Assembly: GCF_014634805.1 (NCBI RefSeq)
Contig: NZ_BMBS01000001.1
Location: 62,001-126,000, forward strand
Length of the DNA: 64,000 nucleotides
Reading direction: 5' to 3'
Source: Leuconostoc falkenbergense
Lineage (GTDB): Bacteria > Bacillota > Bacilli > Lactobacillales > Lactobacillaceae
In this document: positions 44,398 to 51,184 of the stretch, piece by piece
Layout: each line of letters starts with the position of its first letter
Position numbering within the stretch: position 1 is the first letter of the stretch
Notes under the pieces: model-generated
What the model saw: only the letters and a program-made list of their open reading frames with translations
Database searches by the model: none
What the model was told of the DNA's origin: nothing
Made by a program: the position numbers and the translations under genes

Positions 44398-45198
44398 TTA
44401 ATCCTCCACAAAATATGAGTTCACATCTTCGTCAGTTAACTGAACACTCAAACCCAATTCATCTCGAAGGCCAGCATAGCCTTCAGTTTCCAGCTTTTTG
44501 GCCAATTCGGCGCCACCTGTTTTGACAATTTTTCCGCCCATCATCACATGAACAAAGTCTGGCACAATATAATCCAAAAGTCGCTGATAGTGGGTAATCA
44601 TTAACGCGCCAAAATCACTAGATCGCATGTCATTGACGCCTCGGGAAACAACTTTCAAAGCATCAATATCTAATCCTGAGTCAATTTCATCCAAAATCGC
44701 AATTTTTGGTTCAATCATCATCATTTGCAAAATTTCATTGCGCTTTTTCTCCCCGCCTGAGAAGCCTTCATTGAGATAACGTTCCGCCATTTCTTCAGAC
44801 ATAGATAAAAATTCACGTTTTTCATCCAGTTTTTCAATGAATGACATAACACCCATTTGATCATCTTCTGGACGGCGTGCGTTAATGGCAGCCCGCATGA
44901 ACTCAGCGTTGGTCACACCTTGAATTTCTGATGGATATTGCATTGCCAAAAATAAACCAGCGCGTGCGCGTTGATCCACTGACATGTCAGCTAAATCTTG
45001 ATCATCAATGGTAACATGGCCTTGAGTCACCTCATAAGCTGGGTGCCCCATAATGGTTTGCGATAGTGTCGATTTACCAGTACCGTTTGGTCCCATAATG
45101 GCATGAATTTCACCAGTATTAACGACCAAATTAACCCCTTTCAAAATTTCTTTTCCTGCCACTGAGACATGTAAGTTTTCAACCTTGAGTGTTGTCAT
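44398..45198 (-). CDS. sufC: Fe-S assembly ATPase SufC
   Basis: 266 residues, an ABC-type ATPase. Walker A is GPNGTGKST, the signature is FSGGEKKRNEI, Walker B is PKIAILDEIDSGLD, and the H-loop is in LMITHYQRLL. It energises the SufBCD complex and is not a membrane transporter. Its ATG lies 20 bases inside the end of the regulator gene. The order C-D-S-U-B is the usual Firmicute suf order. Confidence 0.97.
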   Translation of the reverse strand: MTTLKVENLHVSVAGKEILKGVNLVVNTGEIHAIMGPNGTGKSTLSQTIMGHPAYEVTQGHVTIDDQDLADMSVDQRARAGLFLAMQYPSEIQGVTNAEFMRAAINARRPEDDQMGVMSFIEKLDEKREFLSMSEEMAERYLNEGFSGGEKKRNEILQMMMIEPKIAILDEIDSGLDIDALKVVSRGVNDMRSSDFGALMITHYQRLLDYIVPDFVHVMMGGKIVKTGGAELAKKLETEGYAGLRDELGLSVQLTDEDVNSYFVED

Positions 45199-46042
45199 TT
45201 TTATTTCCCCCTTTTCGTTGACTGAGCTTTTTTAGGATATCTTCGTTATTATGTATTTTAGCAATTACCCGCGCATTTTCAATCATTTCATTGACAATAA
45301 AATCTTGACTGTGCCACATGTCGCTTGCTTGCACCAATTGCCAGAAAAAGTTTTCCAAAAAATAAGTGCTATCATCTGCATGTGCTAAGTCAATCCCATA
45401 AGTGGCCAACATCATTGCCAGTTGATAGTTTTTCATCAACATCTGATATTCTGCTAGTAAATAGACAATTGCTTCTTGACAACCAGTGTGATCATTGACA
45501 GCATTTGATTTTTGATGACGCCAGACGTCTTCAAACGCTTGTTGCGCCTTGGTAAATTGACCACAATGATAATAATAATGACTGGTTATCGCATAAAACA
45601 ATAATTTGTATTGTTGATTGAAACACGCAATATCAATGTGCGATACCAATTTTTTCGCTTTATTATCATCTTTCACCAAAATTACCATGTAAAAATATTT
45701 GGCAATTTGATAAGTTGACAACTCTTTGTCCAGTATTTTGTCCAGCGCTACTTGTTCTATATTCTTTTTAAATTGATTAACATTTTGGTAAAATAATGCT
45801 TTTAAAGCCTGTGCTAGTAACTTTTCATTGCGTGTTTGATGTGAAGAAACTGCTATTGGAAACACATCATTCAATGTCAATCCTATTCGTTCACACAGCG
45901 CAATCATAATATCAAATGATGGAATCTGTTGATGTTTTTCAAATTTTGAAAGCGTGGCTTGCGTACAAATACCTGCACAAAGTGTAACCTGCGATATCCT
46001 GAGACGTTTTCTCGTCTTAATAAATTTTTCTATGTTGATCAT
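45179..46042 (-). CDS. XRE/Rgg-type regulator, first gene of the suf operon
   Basis: 287 residues. The N-terminal helix-turn-helix (about 3-60: KFIKTRKRLRISQVTLCAGICTQATLSKFEK) is followed by an all-helical TPR-like region, the layout of Rgg/MutR/PlcR regulators. Those usually bind a short peptide, but no pheromone gene is seen. Two cysteines sit inside the HTH (LCAGIC) and one just after (ALCERIG), so metal or redox sensing is possible but unproven. It overlaps sufC by 20 bases, so it is part of the suf operon. The longer reading upstream begins inside the attenuator; GGAG before the ATG at 46042 sets the start. Confidence 0.82.
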   Translation of the reverse strand: MINIEKFIKTRKRLRISQVTLCAGICTQATLSKFEKHQQIPSFDIMIALCERIGLTLNDVFPIAVSSHQTRNEKLLAQALKALFYQNVNQFKKNIEQVALDKILDKELSTYQIAKYFYMVILVKDDNKAKKLVSHIDIACFNQQYKLLFYAITSHYYYHCGQFTKAQQAFEDVWRHQKSNAVNDHTGCQEAIVYLLAEYQMLMKNYQLAMMLATYGIDLAHADDSTYFLENFFWQLVQASDMWHSQDFIVNEMIENARVIAKIHNNEDILKKLSQRKGGNKNDNTQG

Positions 46043-46060
46043 ATTTCTCCAAAATCCTAC

Positions 46061-46169
46061 AAAAAAGCACCTAACTGTCAAAACAGTTAGGTGCTTAATC
46101 CGATATCCCAACCGTCTACTCTATTTCTGAAAGAAAATAGTAGACGATTAACACAAAATAGCCTACTAG
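46061..46169 (-). promoter_or_regulatory. Leader-peptide attenuator upstream of the suf operon
   Basis: RNA segments on the minus strand. A (UAGUAGGC) directly after the leader-peptide stop pairs with B (GUCUACUA) over 8 bp. B in AAUCGUCUACU pairs alternatively with C (AGUAGACGGUU) over 11 bp. The end of C (CGGUUGGG) pairs with CCUAACUG, the 5' arm of the terminator (AAGCACCTAACTG/CAGTTAGGTGCTT, 46096-46084 and 46077-46065, then T-run). The design matches the attenuator before the NiCoT gene, although the terminators differ in sequence. Confidence 0.8.
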
Positions 46170-46229
46170 TCACATGAGGACAAGGAGTGCAAAAAATGTG
46201 TTGTTCAATTGTGTTGTTATCTTATTCAT
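46170..46229 (-). CDS. Leader peptide upstream of the suf operon
   Basis: 19 codons and a TGA: MNKITTQLNNTFFALLVLM. The 3' end reads TTT TTT GCA CTC CTT GTC CTC ATG, with three CTN leucine and two phenylalanine codons. The predicted transcription start is only about 7 bases before the ATG and no ribosome site is seen, so it may be translated as a near-leaderless mRNA. Its position between a consensus promoter and an attenuator supports a regulatory peptide. Confidence 0.72.
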   Translation of the reverse strand: MNKITTQLNNTFFALLVLM

Positions 46230-46242
46230 AATATTGGTACTA

Positions 46243-46271
46243 ATTGTATGCTCATTATTTACCAATGTCAA
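46243..46271 (-). promoter_or_regulatory. suf operon promoter
   Basis: On the minus strand, TTGACA (46271-46266), a 17-bp spacer and TACAAT (46248-46243). Confidence 0.85.
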
Positions 46272-46365
46272 ATCAAAAAATTATTTATATCAAATTTTTT
46301 TGTCATGAAACTGTTTATGCCGCTGTTCAAAATTTTTAATAAAGCAATGTAGCACAATAATCAAT

Positions 46366-46932
46366 TTATATGAAATTATTTTTGACAAATAGCTGTTCAA
46401 ATCGTTCTGCTAGCCAGCGATAGACAACAAAAACAACTATCATTGTCATCACACAGTTAATCACTGTTGGAAATAAGGACGATACTGTTGCTACTATCGC
46501 AGGTTGTATGGTCATGCCCTTGAACAAACTCATCACAAAATTATGCCCTGTTGTCATGACTAACTTGGTAACGACAGCCGCCAAAATAACCACAATTAAT
46601 TTAACGCTCGTACCATGTTTTTTATAGTGAACCAGTGAAAATACATAGGTAGCAATACCACCAACGACGAAACATTCAAAAAAGTAATATGGGGCTTCCA
46701 TCACATAGCCATGAAATAGATCAAACAATGCTAGCCCAAAACCGCCAGCAAGCGCACCACGTTTAAACCCTAAAAGTAGTACTGACAATAGCACTGCTGA
46801 ATTTCACAAATGCACAAAAGGTTTTCCAATTAATGCCGGCATTGGCACCTGTATACTGGTTGCAACAAAGGTAATACTAGTGAACAATGCCACCAGTACA
46901 ATGTTAATAACGGCGTTATTATGTTGTTTCAT
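46366..46932 (-). pseudogene. ECF transporter S component, broken by a nonsense codon
   Basis: From the ATG at 46932 the frame reads MKQHNNAVINIVLVALF..., reaches PALIGKPFVHL and then a TGA (46806-46804, codon 43). It continues in the same frame NSAVLLSVLLLGFKRGALAGG to a stop at 46366. S components of the riboflavin/pyridoxine type have VHLGN at this point, so one GGA-to-TGA change explains the break. The intact gene would encode 188 residues with about six helices. It overlaps the ThiD/PdxK-like kinase gene by 14 bases, so it probably imported the vitamin that the kinase uses. Readthrough, reinitiation at a GTG at 46794 or a sequencing error are alternatives. Confidence 0.85.
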
Positions 46933-47719
46933 AATGATTATCTCCCTGCCAAACATGGCCCACAAATTGGTTTAATTGAATTGCATTAGCAACTGCTTGA
47001 AATGTAAATTCTTTGGCCTCTTTAACTGAAGCACTGATTGAATTATTTTTAACCATATTAGCAAGAATTGCTGCCGAAAATGTACATCCTGCCCCATGAT
47101 TATAATCTGTTTTTATGATTTCATTCTGGAATACTTCAAAATTTGTCCCATCATACAATAAATCCGTCGCTAAACCGTCAGCAAATCGGTTTCCCGATTT
47201 AATCACGACATTTTTGACGCCGTAATCATAGATTTTCTTTGCTGCTTCTTTCATTTCAGAGACATTATTGATTGATTGGACATCCGTCAACAATGCTGCT
47301 TCCAAAACATTAGGCGTCACAATGTCAGCCTTCGATAATAATTTCTTTTTATAAGTTGTCAAATCAATCGTTTTGTCATGAGCAATTGTCAACTTTGTAG
47401 CCATCACTGGATCCACCAGCAACATACCAAATTTAGCCGTTTCGAGATAATCAATTAAAATATTAAAATTATTGATATCCGAAATCATACCAACCTTAAT
47501 CCCCGCTAGCGTAATAGATAATGTCGTTTGCAGTTGAGCTGAAACAGTTTCAGTTGGCATTGGATATTGCGCCACTTGCCAGTTGTTTGGATTCATAGTG
47601 ACAATATTTTCTATCGCCACTACGTTAAATCCATCATATCTTTCAAACGTTTTAATGTCTGCCTCAATGCCCCCACCGCCACTCGTATCTGAACCACCAA
47701 TAGATAATATTTTTTTCAT
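46919..47719 (-). CDS. Hydroxymethylpyrimidine/pyridoxal kinase (ThiD/PdxK family)
   Basis: 266 residues, ribokinase fold. The start MKKILSIGGSDTSGGGGIEADIKTFE is the ThiD-type substrate loop, the middle has LLVDPVMATK, and the C-terminal catalytic motif is YNHGAGCTFSAAI. It phosphorylates hydroxymethylpyrimidine or pyridoxine/pyridoxal. Lone ThiD-like proteins in lactobacilli without thiamine genes often act on vitamin B6; no thi genes or TPP riboswitch are seen here. It is cotranscribed with the broken ECF S component. Confidence 0.88.
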   Translation of the reverse strand: MKKILSIGGSDTSGGGGIEADIKTFERYDGFNVVAIENIVTMNPNNWQVAQYPMPTETVSAQLQTTLSITLAGIKVGMISDINNFNILIDYLETAKFGMLLVDPVMATKLTIAHDKTIDLTTYKKKLLSKADIVTPNVLEAALLTDVQSINNVSEMKEAAKKIYDYGVKNVVIKSGNRFADGLATDLLYDGTNFEVFQNEIIKTDYNHGAGCTFSAAILANMVKNNSISASVKEAKEFTFQAVANAIQLNQFVGHVWQGDNHYETT

Positions 47720-47784
47720 AATTACCTCGTTTTCAATTAGCTATATTGTTATTTAAAAAATGTTAATTTAGTGTTATCTCATTT

Positions 47785-47812
47785 AATATACACTACTTCA
47801 AAAAATATTCAA
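47785..47812 (-). promoter_or_regulatory. Promoter of the ThiD/PdxK-like gene
   Basis: On the minus strand, TTGAAT (47812-47807), a 16-bp spacer and TATATT (47790-47785). Confidence 0.55.
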
Positions 47813-47882
47813 CATTCACTAGTTCACCTTTTTTTAACGAACATTCTACTTTGTCAGAAAGTTGATGTTCTCATGATAGCAA

Positions 47883-47929
47883 AATAAGCAGTTAGTCATC
47901 GCGCGTGCTCCGATAACTAACTGCTTATT
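47883..47929 (-). terminator. Intrinsic terminator of rpoE
   Basis: AATAAGCAGTTAGT and ACTAACTGCTTATT form a 14-bp stem around a GC-rich inner hairpin, followed by TTTTG on the minus strand, about 65 bases after the rpoE stop. Confidence 0.75.
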
Positions 47930-47992
47930 GTAGATACTTTTTAAATGATACTCACCCAACTTAGTGTTGCCAGTTGAGCCAACTATCTCAAA

Positions 47993-48583
47993 TTACTTTT
48001 CTTGATCACCATCACCAAGATCGTCAAGATCATTACCACCAGTTAATTCCGTCATGTTGGCATCAATTGATTCATCTTCACTCAAATCAATTTCGTTGGC
48101 ATCGTCATCATCGTCGTCAACAGCCACATCATCGTCTTCAGAATCATCTTCGGCGTCATCATCTTCAACTGTTGTGAAATCTTCATCTTCGGGATCATCA
48201 TCGTTATAATCGATAACATCATCATCAGATGCATTATCAGCAAATACGTTGACTTTCTTTTTAGCTGACTTTTTACGCTTCGGTGCATCTTCTTCATCAT
48301 CAAGTTCATGAATTGATTCATCAATGGCATCAACTGGATACCAAGCACGTAATGCCCATTCATTATTACCAAGTGAAATGAATGAACCATCTGTATTTAA
48401 GTCAGTGTAGAATTGTGATAAACGTGGCTTAAAAGTTTCTGAATCAATTTCCAAAAAGTCTTGAATCTCTTGAACGAGTGAGCTGAAAGGCATTGCTACT
48501 TTATGTTCAGTCAAAACAGCAGTTGCTATTTCGACAAGTGCTAATTCTTCTTTAGGGTGATTGCCTAATGTTGTAAGTGACAT
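47993..48583 (-). CDS. rpoE: RNA polymerase delta subunit
   Basis: 196 residues. The N-terminal HARE-HTH domain (about 10-90) has the usual ELALVEIATAVLTEH and WYPVDAIDESIHELDDEED. The C-terminal half is almost entirely aspartate and glutamate. Delta displaces nucleic acid from RNA polymerase and sharpens promoter choice in Firmicutes. The strongly biased codons create long false frames on the other strand. It follows the DUF1934 gene by 26 bp. Confidence 0.95.
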   Translation of the reverse strand: MSLTTLGNHPKEELALVEIATAVLTEHKVAMPFSSLVQEIQDFLEIDSETFKPRLSQFYTDLNTDGSFISLGNNEWALRAWYPVDAIDESIHELDDEEDAPKRKKSAKKKVNVFADNASDDDVIDYNDDDPEDEDFTTVEDDDAEDDSEDDDVAVDDDDDDANEIDLSEDESIDANMTELTGGNDLDDLGDGDQEK

Positions 48584-48609
48584 ATTGCACGTCCTTTCGG
48601 GGTTTCTAA

Positions 48610-49056
48610 CTAGTCTAGCATACTAGATTTGGCGCTAAATTGCAACCGAATTTCGTATTGTCCAACAATTTGTTGATTAGCATATAAAACATAATCCACG
48701 TCAACTTCACCTCGCCAGTTTGCCAAATCAAAGTGGGTCACCAATAAGGTTGTTAGCGTTTCAATTTGCATTTGTCCGGCTGGTGTTTGATACAAAGCTG
48801 GAACACGTTGTGATTTCACAAATGCTAATTTGGTTATTGTCTCACCAGAGCGATTTAAGCGCACGCGTTCATCATCAATTTTGAACATAACTTGTGTTGT
48901 CTGATCGTCAATAATCTCTGTATAACGCAAATAAAGTGCGCCATTTTTTAACAATAACTGACCATCTGTATCAAATTGAAAGTCTTCGATATCATTTCCC
49001 TGACGAATTTTCGTTTTTAGGTGAACTTTTACGTCCGATTGCCCGTTAATTATCAT
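48610..49056 (-). CDS. DUF1934 (YwiB-like) domain protein
   Basis: 148 residues, a small lipocalin-like beta barrel. FQFDTDGQLLLKNGALYLRYTE and VNLTYVLYANQQIVGQYEIRLQF-like strands are typical of the family (the window sequence reads VDVDYVLYANQQIVGQYEI). The function is unknown. Genes of this family often sit beside rpoE in lactobacilli, as here. GGGGC precedes the ATG. It is divergent from the HD-domain gene. Confidence 0.8.
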   Translation of the reverse strand: MIINGQSDVKVHLKTKIRQGNDIEDFQFDTDGQLLLKNGALYLRYTEIIDDQTTQVMFKIDDERVRLNRSGETITKLAFVKSQRVPALYQTPAGQMQIETLTTLLVTHFDLANWRGEVDVDYVLYANQQIVGQYEIRLQFSAKSSMLD

Positions 49057-49119
49057 ATTCTGCCCCTATCTCAATCTAAAATCTATTATAATATAAGAAA
49101 GCACAAAAGGGCATACTAT

Positions 49120-50469
49120 ATGATGTTAGATAAAAAAATTACTAATGAAAAAGTTCTACGCGATCCTATTCATAATTTTATTCATATTCAAGATCAAGTT
49201 ATTTTGGATTTGATTAACACCCCTGAATTTCAGCGGTTGCGTCGCGTTAAGCAACTTGGCATTACCAGTTCAGTGTTTCACGGAGCGGAACATTCACGTT
49301 TTGGGCACTCTGTGGGTGCCTATGAGATTGCTCGACAGATTACCGAACACTTCGATCAATATTATGGCGATGTGTGGGATTCAAGTGAGCGCTTAGTCAC
49401 GCTTGTCGCTGCCTTGCTTCACGATGTTGGACACGGTGCATTTTCTCATACATTTGAACACCTATTTGGCACAGATCATGAAGCAATTACACGGGAAATT
49501 ATCATGGGTGATACGGCCGTACACACGATTTTGGCACAAGTATCAACAGATTTTCCCAATAAAGTGGCTAGTGTTATTGCTAAAACTTATGAAAATCCAC
49601 AAGTCGTGCAATTAATTTCTAGTCAAGTTGACGTTGATCGCATGGATTATTTATTACGTGACGCTTATTTTACTGGTACTAAATATGGTGAATTTGATAT
49701 TGATCGTATTTTGCGTACCATGCGCCCAACCCCAACCGGCATTGCCTTTGATATCGCCGGTATGCATGCCGTTGAAGACTATGTTGTGTCACGTTATCAG
49801 ATGTATTTACAAGTCTATTTTCACTCTGTCTCACGTGGTATGGAAGTGCTGTTAGAACATATTTTGACGCGTGTTCGCGAGCTTTATCAAGCCAGCCATC
49901 ACAACCCTGTACCTGAAAAGGACTTCGTTGGCCCACTTTTGGCGCCATTATTTGATGAAAAGCCATTGGGATTAGACGATTATCTCAAGCTCGACGATAA
50001 TGTGTTTATGACTTATATCAATATCTGGCAATCCCACCCCGATCCGATTTTATCGGACTTATCACAGCGTTTTCTTGGACGTCGCCCGCTCAAGTCAATT
50101 GCTATCACCAATGAGACGGCACCTTTATTGGGCGAGTTAGAACAGCTTGTGGATAACGCGGGCTTTAACCCTGATTACTACACAGCACGTAACGATGCTT
50201 ATGACTTACCATACGACGATTACAAACCCAACGTGGCCAAGCCAAGAACGCAAATTGACTTTTTGTTAGCTGATGGGACACACCGCGAACTCTCTGATTT
50301 ATCAACACTCGTCGCTGCGATTAAAGGCAAAGCGTCACTTGATCAGCGATTCTTTTTCCCGAAAGAAATGTTAAATATTGAGCCAGACGAATTATTTGCT
50401 GATACTTTCAAGACCTTTCGCAGTTTCATTAGAAATAATGCGTTGACAACACCTAATCCTGAAACTTAA
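49120..50469 (+). CDS. HD-domain phosphohydrolase (YwfO-like)
   Basis: 449 residues. The HD motif and flanking metal ligands are visible: GAEHSRFGHSVGAYEIA, AALLHDVGHGAFSHTFEHL, and SSQVDVDRMDYLLRDAYF. Proteins of this dNTPase-like group hydrolyse nucleotides, and the exact substrate is not known. An upstream in-frame extension to 49021 lacks a ribosome site. AAGGG before the twin ATGs at 49120/49123 sets the start. TATAAT at 49087-49092 is a likely -10 box. It faces the trehalose operon across a shared terminator. Confidence 0.88.
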   Translation: MMLDKKITNEKVLRDPIHNFIHIQDQVILDLINTPEFQRLRRVKQLGITSSVFHGAEHSRFGHSVGAYEIARQITEHFDQYYGDVWDSSERLVTLVAALLHDVGHGAFSHTFEHLFGTDHEAITREIIMGDTAVHTILAQVSTDFPNKVASVIAKTYENPQVVQLISSQVDVDRMDYLLRDAYFTGTKYGEFDIDRILRTMRPTPTGIAFDIAGMHAVEDYVVSRYQMYLQVYFHSVSRGMEVLLEHILTRVRELYQASHHNPVPEKDFVGPLLAPLFDEKPLGLDDYLKLDDNVFMTYINIWQSHPDPILSDLSQRFLGRRPLKSIAITNETAPLLGELEQLVDNAGFNPDYYTARNDAYDLPYDDYKPNVAKPRTQIDFLLADGTHRELSDLSTLVAAIKGKASLDQRFFFPKEMLNIEPDELFADTFKTFRSFIRNNALTTPNPET

Positions 50470-50508
50470 AATAAATCACCGTAAATCAAATTACGGTGAT
50501 TTTATTTT
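50468..50508. terminator. Bidirectional terminator between the HD gene and the tre operon
   Basis: AAAATAAATCACCGTAA pairs with TTACGGTGATTTTATTTT around a 6-base loop; A-rich and T-rich flanks allow function for both convergent units. Confidence 0.88.
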
Positions 50509-50509
50509 G

Positions 50510-51184
50510 TTATGCATTCATTTGTTTTGCGATATTAGCCAAGGAAATTTCATTAGTTTCAGCAAACCAAATGTCTGGTTGAGCATCTTTAGCTGCTTTA
50601 CCAATGCCCAGTGCCGTTTGCCCTGCACCTTTGATCGCTTGCACGCCAGCACTGGCATCTTCTAACCCAATGATTTGTGTTGGTTGTAGCTTCAATATCT
50701 CCCCTGCTTTGGTAAATATTTCAGGATCTGGTTTGCCATGTGATAACGTGGCTGGATCCACAATGCCGACAAAATCAGCCATGATGCCTAATTTTTTGAG
50801 TATCGTTGGTGCGTTTTTTGAAGCACTGGCAACACTCGCGACGTAACCTTCACGTTTTATTTCGGCTAGAAATTCAGTCATTCCGGGCAAAATATCTGCC
50901 GGTGTCAACGCTTGAATTAATGCAACATAATGTTGATTTTTTTGTGCCGCAAATGCTGCTTTTTCATCATCCGTGTAGTCATTTTCATGACCACCTTCAG
51001 CTAAAATCATATTTAGCGAATCCATACGACTAATACCTTTAAGTTGACGCCCTAATTCAGCCGACCAAGACACATTCAAGGACGTAGCCAAATCATGCCA
51101 AGCTTGCTCGTGAAACTTAGCGGTATCCGTGATGACACCATCTAAATCGAATGTAAAGCCTTTTATTTCTGAAAAATTAACCAT
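50510..51184 (-). CDS. pgmB: Beta-phosphoglucomutase
   Basis: 224 residues, HAD superfamily. The nucleophile and acid are in FTFDLDGVITDTAKFHEQAW. Cap-domain residues include KGISRMDSLNMIL, and the loops SVASASKNAPTILKKLG and IGLEDASAGVQAIKGAG complete the fold. It converts beta-glucose-1-phosphate to glucose-6-phosphate. It overlaps the phosphorylase gene by 8 bases and uses its product. Confidence 0.95.
   Translation of the reverse strand: MVNFSEIKGFTFDLDGVITDTAKFHEQAWHDLATSLNVSWSAELGRQLKGISRMDSLNMILAEGGHENDYTDDEKAAFAAQKNQHYVALIQALTPADILPGMTEFLAEIKREGYVASVASASKNAPTILKKLGIMADFVGIVDPATLSHGKPDPEIFTKAGEILKLQPTQIIGLEDASAGVQAIKGAGQTALGIGKAAKDAQPDIWFAETNEISLANIAKQMNA

Noticed and set aside
47720-47992. 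TPP riboswitch before the ThiD/PdxK-like gene
   Set aside because: No thi-box elements (CUGAGA, ACCUGA) are seen; only the rpoE terminator and a promoter are present.
47974-48390. Histidine/glutamine-rich and methionine-rich ORFs overlapping rpoE in other frames
   Set aside because: They are shadows of the acidic Asp/Glu codon repeat in the delta subunit tail.
49021-49119. N-terminal extension of the HD-domain protein
   Set aside because: It overlaps the divergent DUF1934 gene and the promoter and lacks a ribosome site; the ATG at 49120 has one.
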